Part shown: piece after piece, positions 16,703-26,400 of the stretch | Layout: each line of letters opens with the position of its first letter | Numbering within the stretch: position 1 is the first letter of the stretch | NCBI GenBank assembly: GCA_965223215.1 | Contig: CBDCVZ010000010.1 | Span: 3,844,001 to 3,908,000 of the forward strand | Length of the DNA: 64,000 nucleotides | From: JABDMH01 sp965223215 | Lineage (GTDB): Bacteria; Bacteroidota; Bacteroidia; Chitinophagales; Saprospiraceae | Direction of reading: 5' to 3' | The notes under the pieces: model-generated | Databases searched by the model: none | What the model was told of the DNA's origin: nothing | The model's input: the letters and a program-made list of their open reading frames with translations, nothing else | Translations under genes and position numbers: made by a program

Positions 16703-18406
16703 TTAAAATCCCACTGCCAAATCATCACCGCGTGGATCTGCTCCTCCTTCTAATGTACCATTGTCAAGGACCAGAATAGCATCCACACGGCCAATCGCAC
16801 CACGATGTTCCATTTCATGTCCGAGGCTTTCCAGCCTTTCCTGCACCCTGGTTGACAAGCCATTTTCCTCACATAGGATTCGATCAGGAAGCCATTGGTG
16901 ATGTAATCGCTTTGCATTGACTGCCTCTTGCATTCCCATGTTATGATCTACGATATTTAGAATCACTTGAAAAACCGAAGTAATAATGGTGGAGCCACCT
17001 GGTGATCCCAAGACCATTCTCAATGATCCATCCTTCTCAACGATCGTGGGTGTCATGGAACTGAGCATCCTCTTTTCAGCCTGAATTTCATTCGCCTTTG
17101 AGCCTACCAACCCGAATTGATTTGGCACCCCCGCTTTTACACTGAAGTCATCCATTTCATTGTTTAAGAAAAAACCCGCACCCTTTACCATGATTTTGCA
17201 TCCAAAGTAGCTATTGAGCGTGGTGGTGATGGAGACCGCATTTCCATCGGGATCGACAATAGAGAAGTGGGTAGTCTCTACACTTTCGATGATGTCCACC
17301 TTACCTTTCTTTATTTGATTGGATGGGGTACTCCGTCTGCGACTAATGTTAGCCATTCGCTCGGTAAGGTATTGATCACTCAACAACATTTCCTGCGGTA
17401 CATCCACAAAATCCGGGTCACCTAAATAGGTGGCTCGATCTGCGTACACGAGTTTCTCCACCTCCGTCATTAAGTGCAGGGCCTTGGCCGAATTATGCCC
17501 GTACTTCGCCAAATCATAGGGAGCAATGCCCTTGAGGAGTTGGATGAGCGCTATTCCACCGCTGGAGGGAGGCGGCATTGAAATCACCTTATGACCGCGG
17601 TAGGTGCCAACGACAGGAGTACGCCATCTCGATTGATAGCTATCCAGGTCCTCTTGTGCAATGAGTCCATCACCCCTCTTCATTTCAGCTAAGAGTAGTT
17701 GAGCGGTTTCTCCCTCATAAAATCCAGCTCTTCCTTGATCACGGATTCTTTCGAGGGTTTGTGCTAAGTCTTCCTGAACCAAACGGTCACCCCCTTGCCA
17801 GCTGGCAGATTTGACAAATTTTAGGTCGAAGGTATTTAGTTTAATGAAGAGATTCCGGGCGCGATTAATGGATGCGGCGCCAGCTTCGGTCAAGGTGAAC
17901 CCATTGCGAGCTAATTGAATCGATGGTTGAACCAGTTTTTCCCACGACATCTGGCCGAACTCGTCATGCAACTTCACCATTCCATCCACAGAACCTGGCA
18001 CTCCGGCTGCCAGATGACCCTCTAAACTCAGCCGATCAATGACGTTACCATCTGCATCCAAATACATGTCCCGATGCGCAGCCAAGGGCGCACGTTCCCG
18101 AAAATCCAATGCGCCAATGGTGCCATCATTAGCGCGATACACTGCAAACCCTCCTCCACCGATGTTACCCGCGACCGGATAGACCACCGCCAAGGCAAAC
18201 TGGACAGCCACCGCTGCATCCCAGGCATTACCGCCTTGTCGCATGATTTCAGCTCCGATCTTGCTCGCCTCAGCATGGGCCGATACTACCATGGCCTGAT
18301 GCCCGATGACACCCACCGTATCACGATCAGCAGCACTTCGGGACTGCTTACAACCTTGAGCTGCTAAAAACAATCCCAGCAATAGGAAGATCAAATTCCT
18401 ATTCAT
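16703..18406 (-). CDS. ggt: Gamma-glutamyltransferase, lipoprotein form
   Basis: A 567-residue Ntn hydrolase that cleaves or transfers the gamma-glutamyl group of glutathione and related compounds. It has a lipoprotein signal (hydrophobic run, then AAQGC with Cys19). The family landmarks are GGNAWDAAVAVQFAL, GNIGGGGFAVYR, RERAP, and the autocleavage site with the nucleophile threonine in ETTHFSIVD near residue 373. The oxyanion motif GSPGGSTII is near 466. Self-processing should yield large and small subunits held at the envelope. A TAagTTTG box sits 18 bases upstream of the ATG. Confidence 0.93.
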   Translation of the reverse strand: MNRNLIFLLLGLFLAAQGCKQSRSAADRDTVGVIGHQAMVVSAHAEASKIGAEIMRQGGNAWDAAVAVQFALAVVYPVAGNIGGGGFAVYRANDGTIGALDFRERAPLAAHRDMYLDADGNVIDRLSLEGHLAAGVPGSVDGMVKLHDEFGQMSWEKLVQPSIQLARNGFTLTEAGAASINRARNLFIKLNTFDLKFVKSASWQGGDRLVQEDLAQTLERIRDQGRAGFYEGETAQLLLAEMKRGDGLIAQEDLDSYQSRWRTPVVGTYRGHKVISMPPPSSGGIALIQLLKGIAPYDLAKYGHNSAKALHLMTEVEKLVYADRATYLGDPDFVDVPQEMLLSDQYLTERMANISRRRSTPSNQIKKGKVDIIESVETTHFSIVDPDGNAVSITTTLNSYFGCKIMVKGAGFFLNNEMDDFSVKAGVPNQFGLVGSKANEIQAEKRMLSSMTPTIVEKDGSLRMVLGSPGGSTIITSVFQVILNIVDHNMGMQEAVNAKRLHHQWLPDRILCEENGLSTRVQERLESLGHEMEHRGAIGRVDAILVLDNGTLEGGADPRGDDLAVGF

Positions 18407-18424
18407 AATGATTGATATAGGTCA

Positions 18425-18432
18425 CAAACTTA
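18425..18432 (-). promoter_or_regulatory. Putative -7 box for ggt
   Basis: On the minus strand this reads TAAGTTTG, a full match to TAnnTTTG, ending 18 bases before the ggt start codon. The -33 element is not evident. Confidence 0.35.
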
Positions 18433-18452
18433 CTTCAAGGGGATTTGGACAT

Positions 18453-18872
18453 CTAGCAGTAAGTGTCAAAGGCATGCCTTAGATTATCAGCAATCATCTC
18501 GGCACTTCTTCCTTCGATGTGATGGCGCTCCAGCATATGAACCAATTCTCCGTCCTTAAATAGCGCGACAGCTGGCGAAGATGGTGGATAAGGAAGCATG
18601 TACTCCCGAGCACGTTCTGTGGCCTCGGTATGCACACCTGCAAATACGGTGACACATTTATCCGGCACTTTCTCATTGGTTAAGGCCAATTTGGTACCTG
18701 GTCGTGCCATGGCGGCCGCACATCCACATACAGAATTAACCACAACAAGTGTTGTTCCCTCATTGCGAGATAAGACTTGATCGACCTCCTCAACAGTTGT
18801 GAGACCATCAAAGCCATGTCGAGTGAGGTCTTCGGCCATGGGGGCCACTAGTTCTAATGGATACATACTCAT
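18453..18872 (-). CDS. BrxA/BrxB family bacilliredoxin
   Basis: A 139-residue protein of the DUF1094/bacilliredoxin family, thioredoxin-fold proteins that reduce bacillithiol mixed disulfides. The CGC redox motif is in NSVCGCAAAMARP, and the PYPPSSPAVALFKDGE and HHIEGRSAEMI segments are typical. The start ATG at 18872 (MSMYPLELVAPM) fits the family N-terminus; an ATG 54 bases upstream would add an atypical hydrophobic extension and lie upstream of a TATTTTTA box at 18903-18910. Bacillithiol genes are not in the window. Confidence 0.9.
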   Translation of the reverse strand: MSMYPLELVAPMAEDLTRHGFDGLTTVEEVDQVLSRNEGTTLVVVNSVCGCAAAMARPGTKLALTNEKVPDKCVTVFAGVHTEATERAREYMLPYPPSSPAVALFKDGELVHMLERHHIEGRSAEMIADNLRHAFDTYC

Positions 18873-19026
18873 AACGAATACCGATTTTAGATTAGTAGAA
18901 AGTAAAAATAGTGTATTTGAAATCATTAACAGAGCTAGAACTCATATAGTTTGATTGAGAAGCAGGCAACATCAAAACGTGCCCGCTTGAATTTGGTCGT
19001 ACCATTAATCTGCAGGGAAAACTTTT

Positions 19027-19034
19027 TAGTTTTG
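19027..19034 (+). promoter_or_regulatory. Putative -7 box for nadA
   Basis: TAGTTTTG is a full match to TAnnTTTG, 35 bases upstream of the nadA ATG. The nearest TTTG upstream (18992-18995) is too far away to be a good -33 box. Confidence 0.35.
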
Positions 19035-19069
19035 ATCTACGTTTTCCAAATAGTAAACACTAAAACACA

Positions 19070-20101
19070 ATGACGACTGCACTAAAGCAAGCGACTGCCA
19101 AACTGACCCAAAACGGTTATTTGGATATTGACGTCGACCCCACCTTAGATCTGGTTGAGGAGATTGAGAAGTTAAAGCGTTCTAAAAATGCCATTATCCT
19201 TGCACATTATTATCAAGAATCGGAGATTCAAGATATTGCAGACTACATCGGAGATAGTCTGGGTTTGTCGCAGAAGGCAGCAAGTACTGATGCCGATATC
19301 ATCGTTTTTGCTGGTGTCCACTTCATGGCAGAAACCGCCAAAATGCTCTCTCCATCCAAAAAAGTACTCTTACCAGATCTCAAAGCTGGTTGCTCCTTAG
19401 CCGACTCATGCCCACCCCACCTTTTCAAGAAATTTAAAGATCGCTACCCAGGTGCTGTGGTCGTAAGTTACATCAACTGTACGGCCGAATTAAAGACTTT
19501 GACGGACATCTGTTGCACCTCTACCAACTCTGTTCAGATTATTGAAAGCATTCCCGAAGATCAACAGATTATTTTTGCTCCCGATAAGAACCTGGGTGCT
19601 TATCTACGCAAAAAGACCGGCCGAGATCTCATCCTTTGGAATGGTACCTGCATGGTGCACGAGATTTTTTCACACGAAAAAATTACCAAACTCCAACTTC
19701 GCCACCCAGACGCCAAACTTATTGCTCATCCCGAATGTGAAGCGCATATCCTGGAAAATGCTGATTTTATTGGTTCCACGACAGGACTGCTAAATTTTAC
19801 TAAGGAAGATGATGGGCAAGAGTACATCGTGGCCACAGAAGTCGGAATCCTACATCAGATGGAGCTTGCCTCTCCGGAGAAAACATTTATTCCCGCGCCA
19901 CCCAATAATACCTGCGCATGTAATGAATGTCCGCATATGAAGCGGAACACATTGGAAAAACTTTATCTGTGTATGAAGTACGAGCAGCCTGAAATCGAGC
20001 TCGAGGACTGGGTTATCGAAAAAGGTGTGCAATCCATTAACAAAATGTTAGAAATATCTGAGAAAGCCGGCCTCGGTTTAAATAATGAAGATCAAGACTA
20101 G
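19070..20101 (+). CDS. nadA: Quinolinate synthase
   Basis: A 343-residue [4Fe-4S] enzyme that condenses iminoaspartate with dihydroxyacetone phosphate to quinolinate in NAD synthesis. Landmarks: AHYYQESEIQDIADYIGDSL, GVHFMAETAKML, the three cluster cysteines in INCTAEL, NGTCMVHE and TCACNECPHM, and the HPECEAH motif near residue 222. The triad of domains and the length match class-typical NadA. nadB and nadC are not nearby. The gene stands alone, with a large gap downstream. Confidence 0.95.
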   Translation: MTTALKQATAKLTQNGYLDIDVDPTLDLVEEIEKLKRSKNAIILAHYYQESEIQDIADYIGDSLGLSQKAASTDADIIVFAGVHFMAETAKMLSPSKKVLLPDLKAGCSLADSCPPHLFKKFKDRYPGAVVVSYINCTAELKTLTDICCTSTNSVQIIESIPEDQQIIFAPDKNLGAYLRKKTGRDLILWNGTCMVHEIFSHEKITKLQLRHPDAKLIAHPECEAHILENADFIGSTTGLLNFTKEDDGQEYIVATEVGILHQMELASPEKTFIPAPPNNTCACNECPHMKRNTLEKLYLCMKYEQPEIELEDWVIEKGVQSINKMLEISEKAGLGLNNEDQD

Positions 20102-20492
20102 GTCACTCGAGAATTTCCTCTTCGACATCTGACCTCACTATGGCTGTGATTACAAAAGTAATCGCCTGGAATTTTAGACCGCCAGGTCATCGTCGCATCT
20201 CCAAGATTGGAATAACTAGGCAAGTCTGCCATCTAAATCTCAGCTGAGTTTCACGGTTTTCGCTCCAAAATTAGTGGGTGATCCTGCAGTTCCCGACCAT
20301 TTCGTAAGACACATGTCATTCTTACTTAAAGACTAGAGTGCTGAGATTCAGCGCCTTTGATATGTAAAAGTTGGTTCAATTATTGCAGCAATTTTAGGCT
20401 GAATCCCGTGTATTTTCACATGAAATAAAGTGCTGATACATAAAGGGTTATAACCGAAGTGGTTATAGAACATAAACCTAAATTGAGACACC
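20102..20492. other. 391-base gap upstream of the giant secreted protein gene
   Basis: No gene is seen. Close to the downstream start codon there is a 10-bp palindrome GGTTATAACC (20446-20455), followed 15 bases later by a second GGTTATA (20461-20467). The repeated half-sites with a 15-base offset could be an operator controlling the long gene at 20493; nothing in the sequence identifies the binding protein. Confidence 0.35.
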
Positions 20493-23400
20493 ATGAACAC
20501 CTACTCAGGAAGGAGGGTCTGGCTCTTCGTGCTACCCTTTTTGGTATGTTTTGGTACCGTTTCTCTGGCAAACATAACGGTCAAAACATTTAATGATGCC
20601 AATAATAATGGCATCCGAGATAATGACGAGGACTTAATTTCCGGTCTGGCTGTGACCGGATATGACGAACTTGGAAATTCATTTGATTTTTTAGATGATG
20701 GGGCAGGAACACATACGCTAGATGTCGTCCCAACTCGTCTCCGAATACATGTCACTGGATATGATGGAATTGATCGTCTACAAGGGGTAGCTGGACCTAC
20801 CTCCATATTTTTTGCCAATGACGGTGCTTCTATCGACGTACCGGTTAGGGTAAATGCCGGACTGGACCTGGATGAAATGACCATCGTAATCCCTTGCTAC
20901 GAAAAGGGTGCTGCGAGTACTCGCACAGACCGTGCTGGGATTGTGTCTTTTCCATATAGTGCTGATGGCGTGGCCCAGCAATATGGTGGCACTGCTCCTA
21001 ATCCCAACGTTGATGCCACGATTGCCGAAGTCGGCTCTACCTGGGGTATTGCCTACCAGCGTGATCGCGAGCGTGTATTTGCTTCGACCATACTGAAGCG
21101 GCACGTTGACTTAGGTCCCGTCGGCATGGGTGCTGTATATACACTTGACTATTCTGCAGGCCAACCCCAATTGGGGCATTTTGATCTCCATGGATATACA
21201 CCATCCGTAGGCCCAGCCATTGATTTGGGAAGCATCAAACGCGAAATCATTGACGGCGTCGTAGACGAAACGACGCCCTATGGACTTTCCACGGTGGAGG
21301 AGCTGATTGACAGAGCTTCCTATGATGTGGATGCATTTGATAAGGTAGGAAAGACTGCCTATGGCGATATAGACATAACCGAAGATGGCAAACAATTGTG
21401 GCTCGTCAATCTCCACCAAAGGTCTCTCATTCAGCTGGATGTCTCAGGGCAAGAAGTCGAAGTGACAAGAGATGCACTCAAACATTACCTCATTGATGAA
21501 ATTCCCAACGGCCCAGACATTGATTTCAGATATCGTCGATGTATAAATGTGGGAGGAAATACCAATAAAAGGGGTGCGGAAGCCTTTACCGATGCAAACA
21601 AGGTTGCATGGGATCGTAATAAATATGACAACGGGGGCAAAGGGGATATTGATGACTTCACGGTCCAAAACACGATGAATGTGAACGAGGAAACCACAGA
21701 AGCGCACCTTTACCAAACCTGGAGAAGAGGAAGCCAGTTTTCCTACAACATACCCATCCCCAAGGAAGAAAAATATACCGTTACCCTACACTTGACCGAA
21801 CCATTCAAACATGCAGTGGGTGATCGCAAATTTGATGTAGTGGCTGAGGGCAAAACGGTGCTTGACAACTTCGATATTGTAGCTGAGGCAGGCGGACATC
21901 ACAAGGCGATGACCGTCCAGTTTGAAATCGAAGCCACCGGACCCACCTTAGATCTGGATTTTCTCTCAGAATTTGGTAACAAGGTTAAAGAGGCTGTCCT
22001 CCAAGGTATTGTGGTAGAAGGTGAAAGCCTGACTACCTCCGGCGTATTAAGACCCTGGGCGCTTCATTTTCATAAAGGACGAGGGTACTTAGGCCTTACT
22101 TCTGATGGATCATATACTCAATCAAGGGACCACTTGTTTGGTTACATCGTTTCATTTGATCCCAATAATATTGCTGCAGGATTTAAGTCCGAACTTTCCT
22201 TTCCACTCAGTTATCCACGAGAGAGATCTTCCAATGCAGGTGAGCCCGGCCCAGAAGCCCTGCGCACTGCGTCGTGGTTGCCTTGGATTAATGAGTGGGA
22301 GCAAGCGCACATTCCGCTAGATGATGATCTTTCCGTTCAAAACGGGTTGCTGTGTTCATATCCGCAGGCATTGATCTCTGATATTAATTTTACTGAAAAG
22401 GGAGATATAGCCATTGCCTTAATGGACCGCTGGGCACATCAAACGGGATATCTAAATTACAGCACCATCCTGGGCAATACGACCTTCATCATTGGATACG
22501 CCTCGGGAGACTTATTAAAAGCTTTCAAGCAAGGCGATTCCTACATCCTGGAAATGGAAAATTTCGACGATGGAGTATTCTTTCGAGACGATGATGGCCC
22601 GAGCTATGACGGTGAATTTTTCTATTTCGATGGCTTCAATGTCCGTGATGTAGCGCAGCATGGTGAGACCATCACCGGCGGATCGGGTGTATTAAAGGGT
22701 ACTAAAGAGGTGGTGATCACCGTGCACAATCCCAGTCCAACCGAACTGGAACATTTTCAGTACTCAGGCGTGTTCACACAAGGAATTGACTTTTATAGCA
22801 CAGAAGATGGTAGCATAACGCATAGTTACCTCTTTGTGGATCAGTATATCCAAGGAAAAGCCAATGGTCTTGGGGATGTCGAATTCGCCATCGCCCCCCC
22901 CCTGGTCGAAGTGGGGAATTATGTCTGGTGTGATGCCAATGCAAATGGTATACAGGATCCAATCGAATTTGGACTTCCAGGTATTGAGTTGAGCCTAAGA
23001 GACAAAGAAAATGCCCTGGCTGAACTTCAAACTACTACGACCGGGTCTGATGGAGAGTATGTTTTCACAGGTTTGGCACCTGACCATTGTTATGAAATCT
23101 GGATTGATATCGATCAGCTAACTGCCTTGGGCTTCTCTGGAATGACTGGTCCTTTACAGCAGGGCATGGACAGCCTAATTGATTCCGATGCCGATCCAAA
23201 TATGCGACCTGGTCTGGCAGTGGCAATGTTTTGCACCGACGCAGATGGTAACAATCGACATGACATTGATTTCGGGTTCGGTGGTCCGTCGGCACTCGAT
23301 GCCATCAAATTTGCCTGTGAAGGAGCCGGAGGCTGCACCACCTTTGACTTGAGCACTGTAGATATCTGCGTTGATACGAGTGGTAGCAACACCGTCAGAT

Positions 23401-26400
23401 ACTACCCCACCTTCAACGATGCCGACAGTATGATCATGGCCAATGAGATTTCAGGTACGATCGATGTCTGCATGGGTGATACGATGCTCTATGCCCGGGT
23501 GATGCGTCCAACCGACCCAATGTGTTATTCAATAGCACGGGTAACCCTGCAAGAAATTAACCTGGCACCAACCCCACCTGCTTTCAATGTGGTGATCTGT
23601 CCATCACCAACACCGCCCACCTTCTTTGATGTACTAACTTACTTGCAAAATCAAGGATTCAGAGGAGATGCTTCCACAGAATTATTCTCAGATTTTGCAA
23701 TGATGATGCCCATTGCCAATCCAGTGGCAATTTCATCTTTCCCAACCACCATTTACTTTGACGATACCGTTGGTATACCTGGATGTGGAATCAGCGGATC
23801 CATCGTCTTTGACAGTTTACCAGCAGCTACTGTCGATGCTGGAAGTGATGCTGAAATCTGTGGTTTGGAGTGTGTGGATCTAACTACTCTTGGTGCCACT
23901 TTCGATGCCAACGGTTCAGGTTCAACCATGGCTGCATGGTCTACATCAGGAAGCGGCACCTTTGTGGATGACAACTCTTTTTTAGGTGCTAGATTATATT
24001 GCCCTGATTCAGCCGATATGTTGGCAGGGGAGGTCATACTGAGGTTGGCGGTCACTGATGATGCGTGTGGGCGTACCATTATGGACTCGATGCGGGTAAT
24101 GATCATGTCATCCGAACCGATGTTTTTACCAGATCCTGTGCTCGATACGATTGATTGTACACATCCTTTCGTCTCAGAACAACTCAACAACGATACTTTT
24201 CCAAAATGTCAGTTGGTGGTCAATTGTGGTGACACCATCAATGCCCGAGTAATCGATTATGATTTCGACAAATTTCCTTGTACTGAGGATATTGTAAAAA
24301 GGATTATCCGAACCCAACGAGTCATCTACGGTAAGCAGGAATACTTCTGTACCGATACCATCTATGTCCGAGGGCTTAATTTTGATGAATTCATGTGTCC
24401 CCCGGAGCGAGACACCGTTTATTGCCACTCGGGATATAAAGTGGATGAATATGGTCATCCACATCCGGATGAAACTGGTGTACCGACGGCGGGCGGTATC
24501 CCTCTCTGGCCTCAGCCTGACAAGGCCTGTGAGATTCTGGTTATTTACAAAGATTATCCTTTTGATGGATCTCTCTGCCCAGAATTGATTCGCAGAGAGT
24601 GGCACATCAAGAACAACTGTAGCGGGCGATATGATACCTGCTATCAATGGCTCATGATTGCCGATACCTTGGGACCCTACCTGGAGAAAGATCTAGGTAA
24701 ACTAGTGGTAGCTGATTCTGGCACTTTCGTAGGTATTGAAAAGCCAGTCATTTTTGTTCCTACCTCCTCACACGATTGCGAAGCTCATACGTACATACCA
24801 AGCGTAATGGCAGAAGACACGTGTTCAGATGTGAAGATGGTTAAGGCAAGAATTGAAAATATTGGCTCAGCGGTGCTGACCTACAATCCAGATACGGACC
24901 GCTGGGAAACACATGAGGTCTTTAAGATTCCTCGCACCGATGCACCAATCCCAGTCATTTATGAAGCACTCGATTTCTGTCATAACATAACGAGGGATAC
25001 CTGCTATTTCTTTGTCAAGGATTTTACCAAACCTGTTACTGTATGCGACAAAGGCATCAATGTAACCATGAGTGATACCATGGTCTGGTTGCCTGCCGAA
25101 GTATTTGATGAGGGCAGTTGGGACAACTGTGGTATTAGCTTACTTCTTGCCCGGCGATCTGATTGGGCTACGGCTTGTGGTGTAAATCTGTGTGATACCT
25201 TCCAAACCTATTGCTACACCGAACACCACGATTCGCTTTATTGTCCGGTGCTCGAAGTCGATAAGCACCTCAATCCAGTGGAAGCGCACTATGCAAAGAC
25301 ATTACAATGGTTATGCGAAGATGACCAGGACTGCAGCGACCTTATCATCGGTGGCTGGTGGTATGACCTGATCAAGCAAACGACACTGGAATGTATTGAT
25401 CATCCCTATCCGGTAGATCAGAAATATTTTGAGCAAATTTTGAAAGATCCAACCTTGACTTGCTACTACGACATGAGCGTGGGGGACATCTGTGAAAAAA
25501 TGGGCTTCAATTTCAATTCTAACCTGCCGGAATTCGCTGCACCATTCTTTGGAGAAAGCGATTTCACTGAAATCGATGTGATGAAGCAAATTGGGGGTGG
25601 CTGGTCGAAAGAAGTACCATTCTGTTGTGAAGATGCTTGTCAAAACGTCATGGTTGAAGTATTAGCTATGGACTACTGGTGCAATTGGAGTAAATGTTGG
25701 ACTTACGTTTACGTCGAGGATAAAACTCCTCCAAAGGTAGTATGTGATCTGTTTGATGTGAACATCACCTGTACCAGTTATAAGCAATTTTACGAAGATG
25801 CCGTTAATCAAGCGCTGGCGGGAGACTTTACTGATCTGGATAGCTTACTGGGTGGATATGACAAAGTAGCCTATGATGAGTACGATAATCTCCCGGAAAA
25901 AGAGGAATACATATACTACAACGTTCTTTGTGATTCGGTACTGGTGGAGAAGGATAGTCTACTCTATGATGAACATGAGGGATACATTTGGAAAACTTAT
26001 AGCCACTATGAAGCAGTCTACGATACCATGGAAGTCAAAAGATTTCATGGTCAAGTGGCGGATGATTGTGGTCTAATTTGTGTTCAAGAAATCCCTTGGA
26101 TCAAGATTGATGAGTGTGGTAATGGGTACATCAAACGAACATTCAAATTTATCGGTCAATGTATTGTAGACGAAACGGGTCATAAAATTGACACCATCAC
26201 TCGATACCAAACCATTTGGATCAACAGTGATTGCGACATACAGAAGTCGATGTTTAAGATTCCTGAAGATCAATTGCTGGTCGATTGTGGTATTGTCTAC
26301 GATGAAGATGGTAGTGGCAATGCTGCTGGAATGGCCCATCCTGATCGGACGGGTTGGCCTGAATACATCTTTGACGACGATTGTAAACAAATTGGCATCG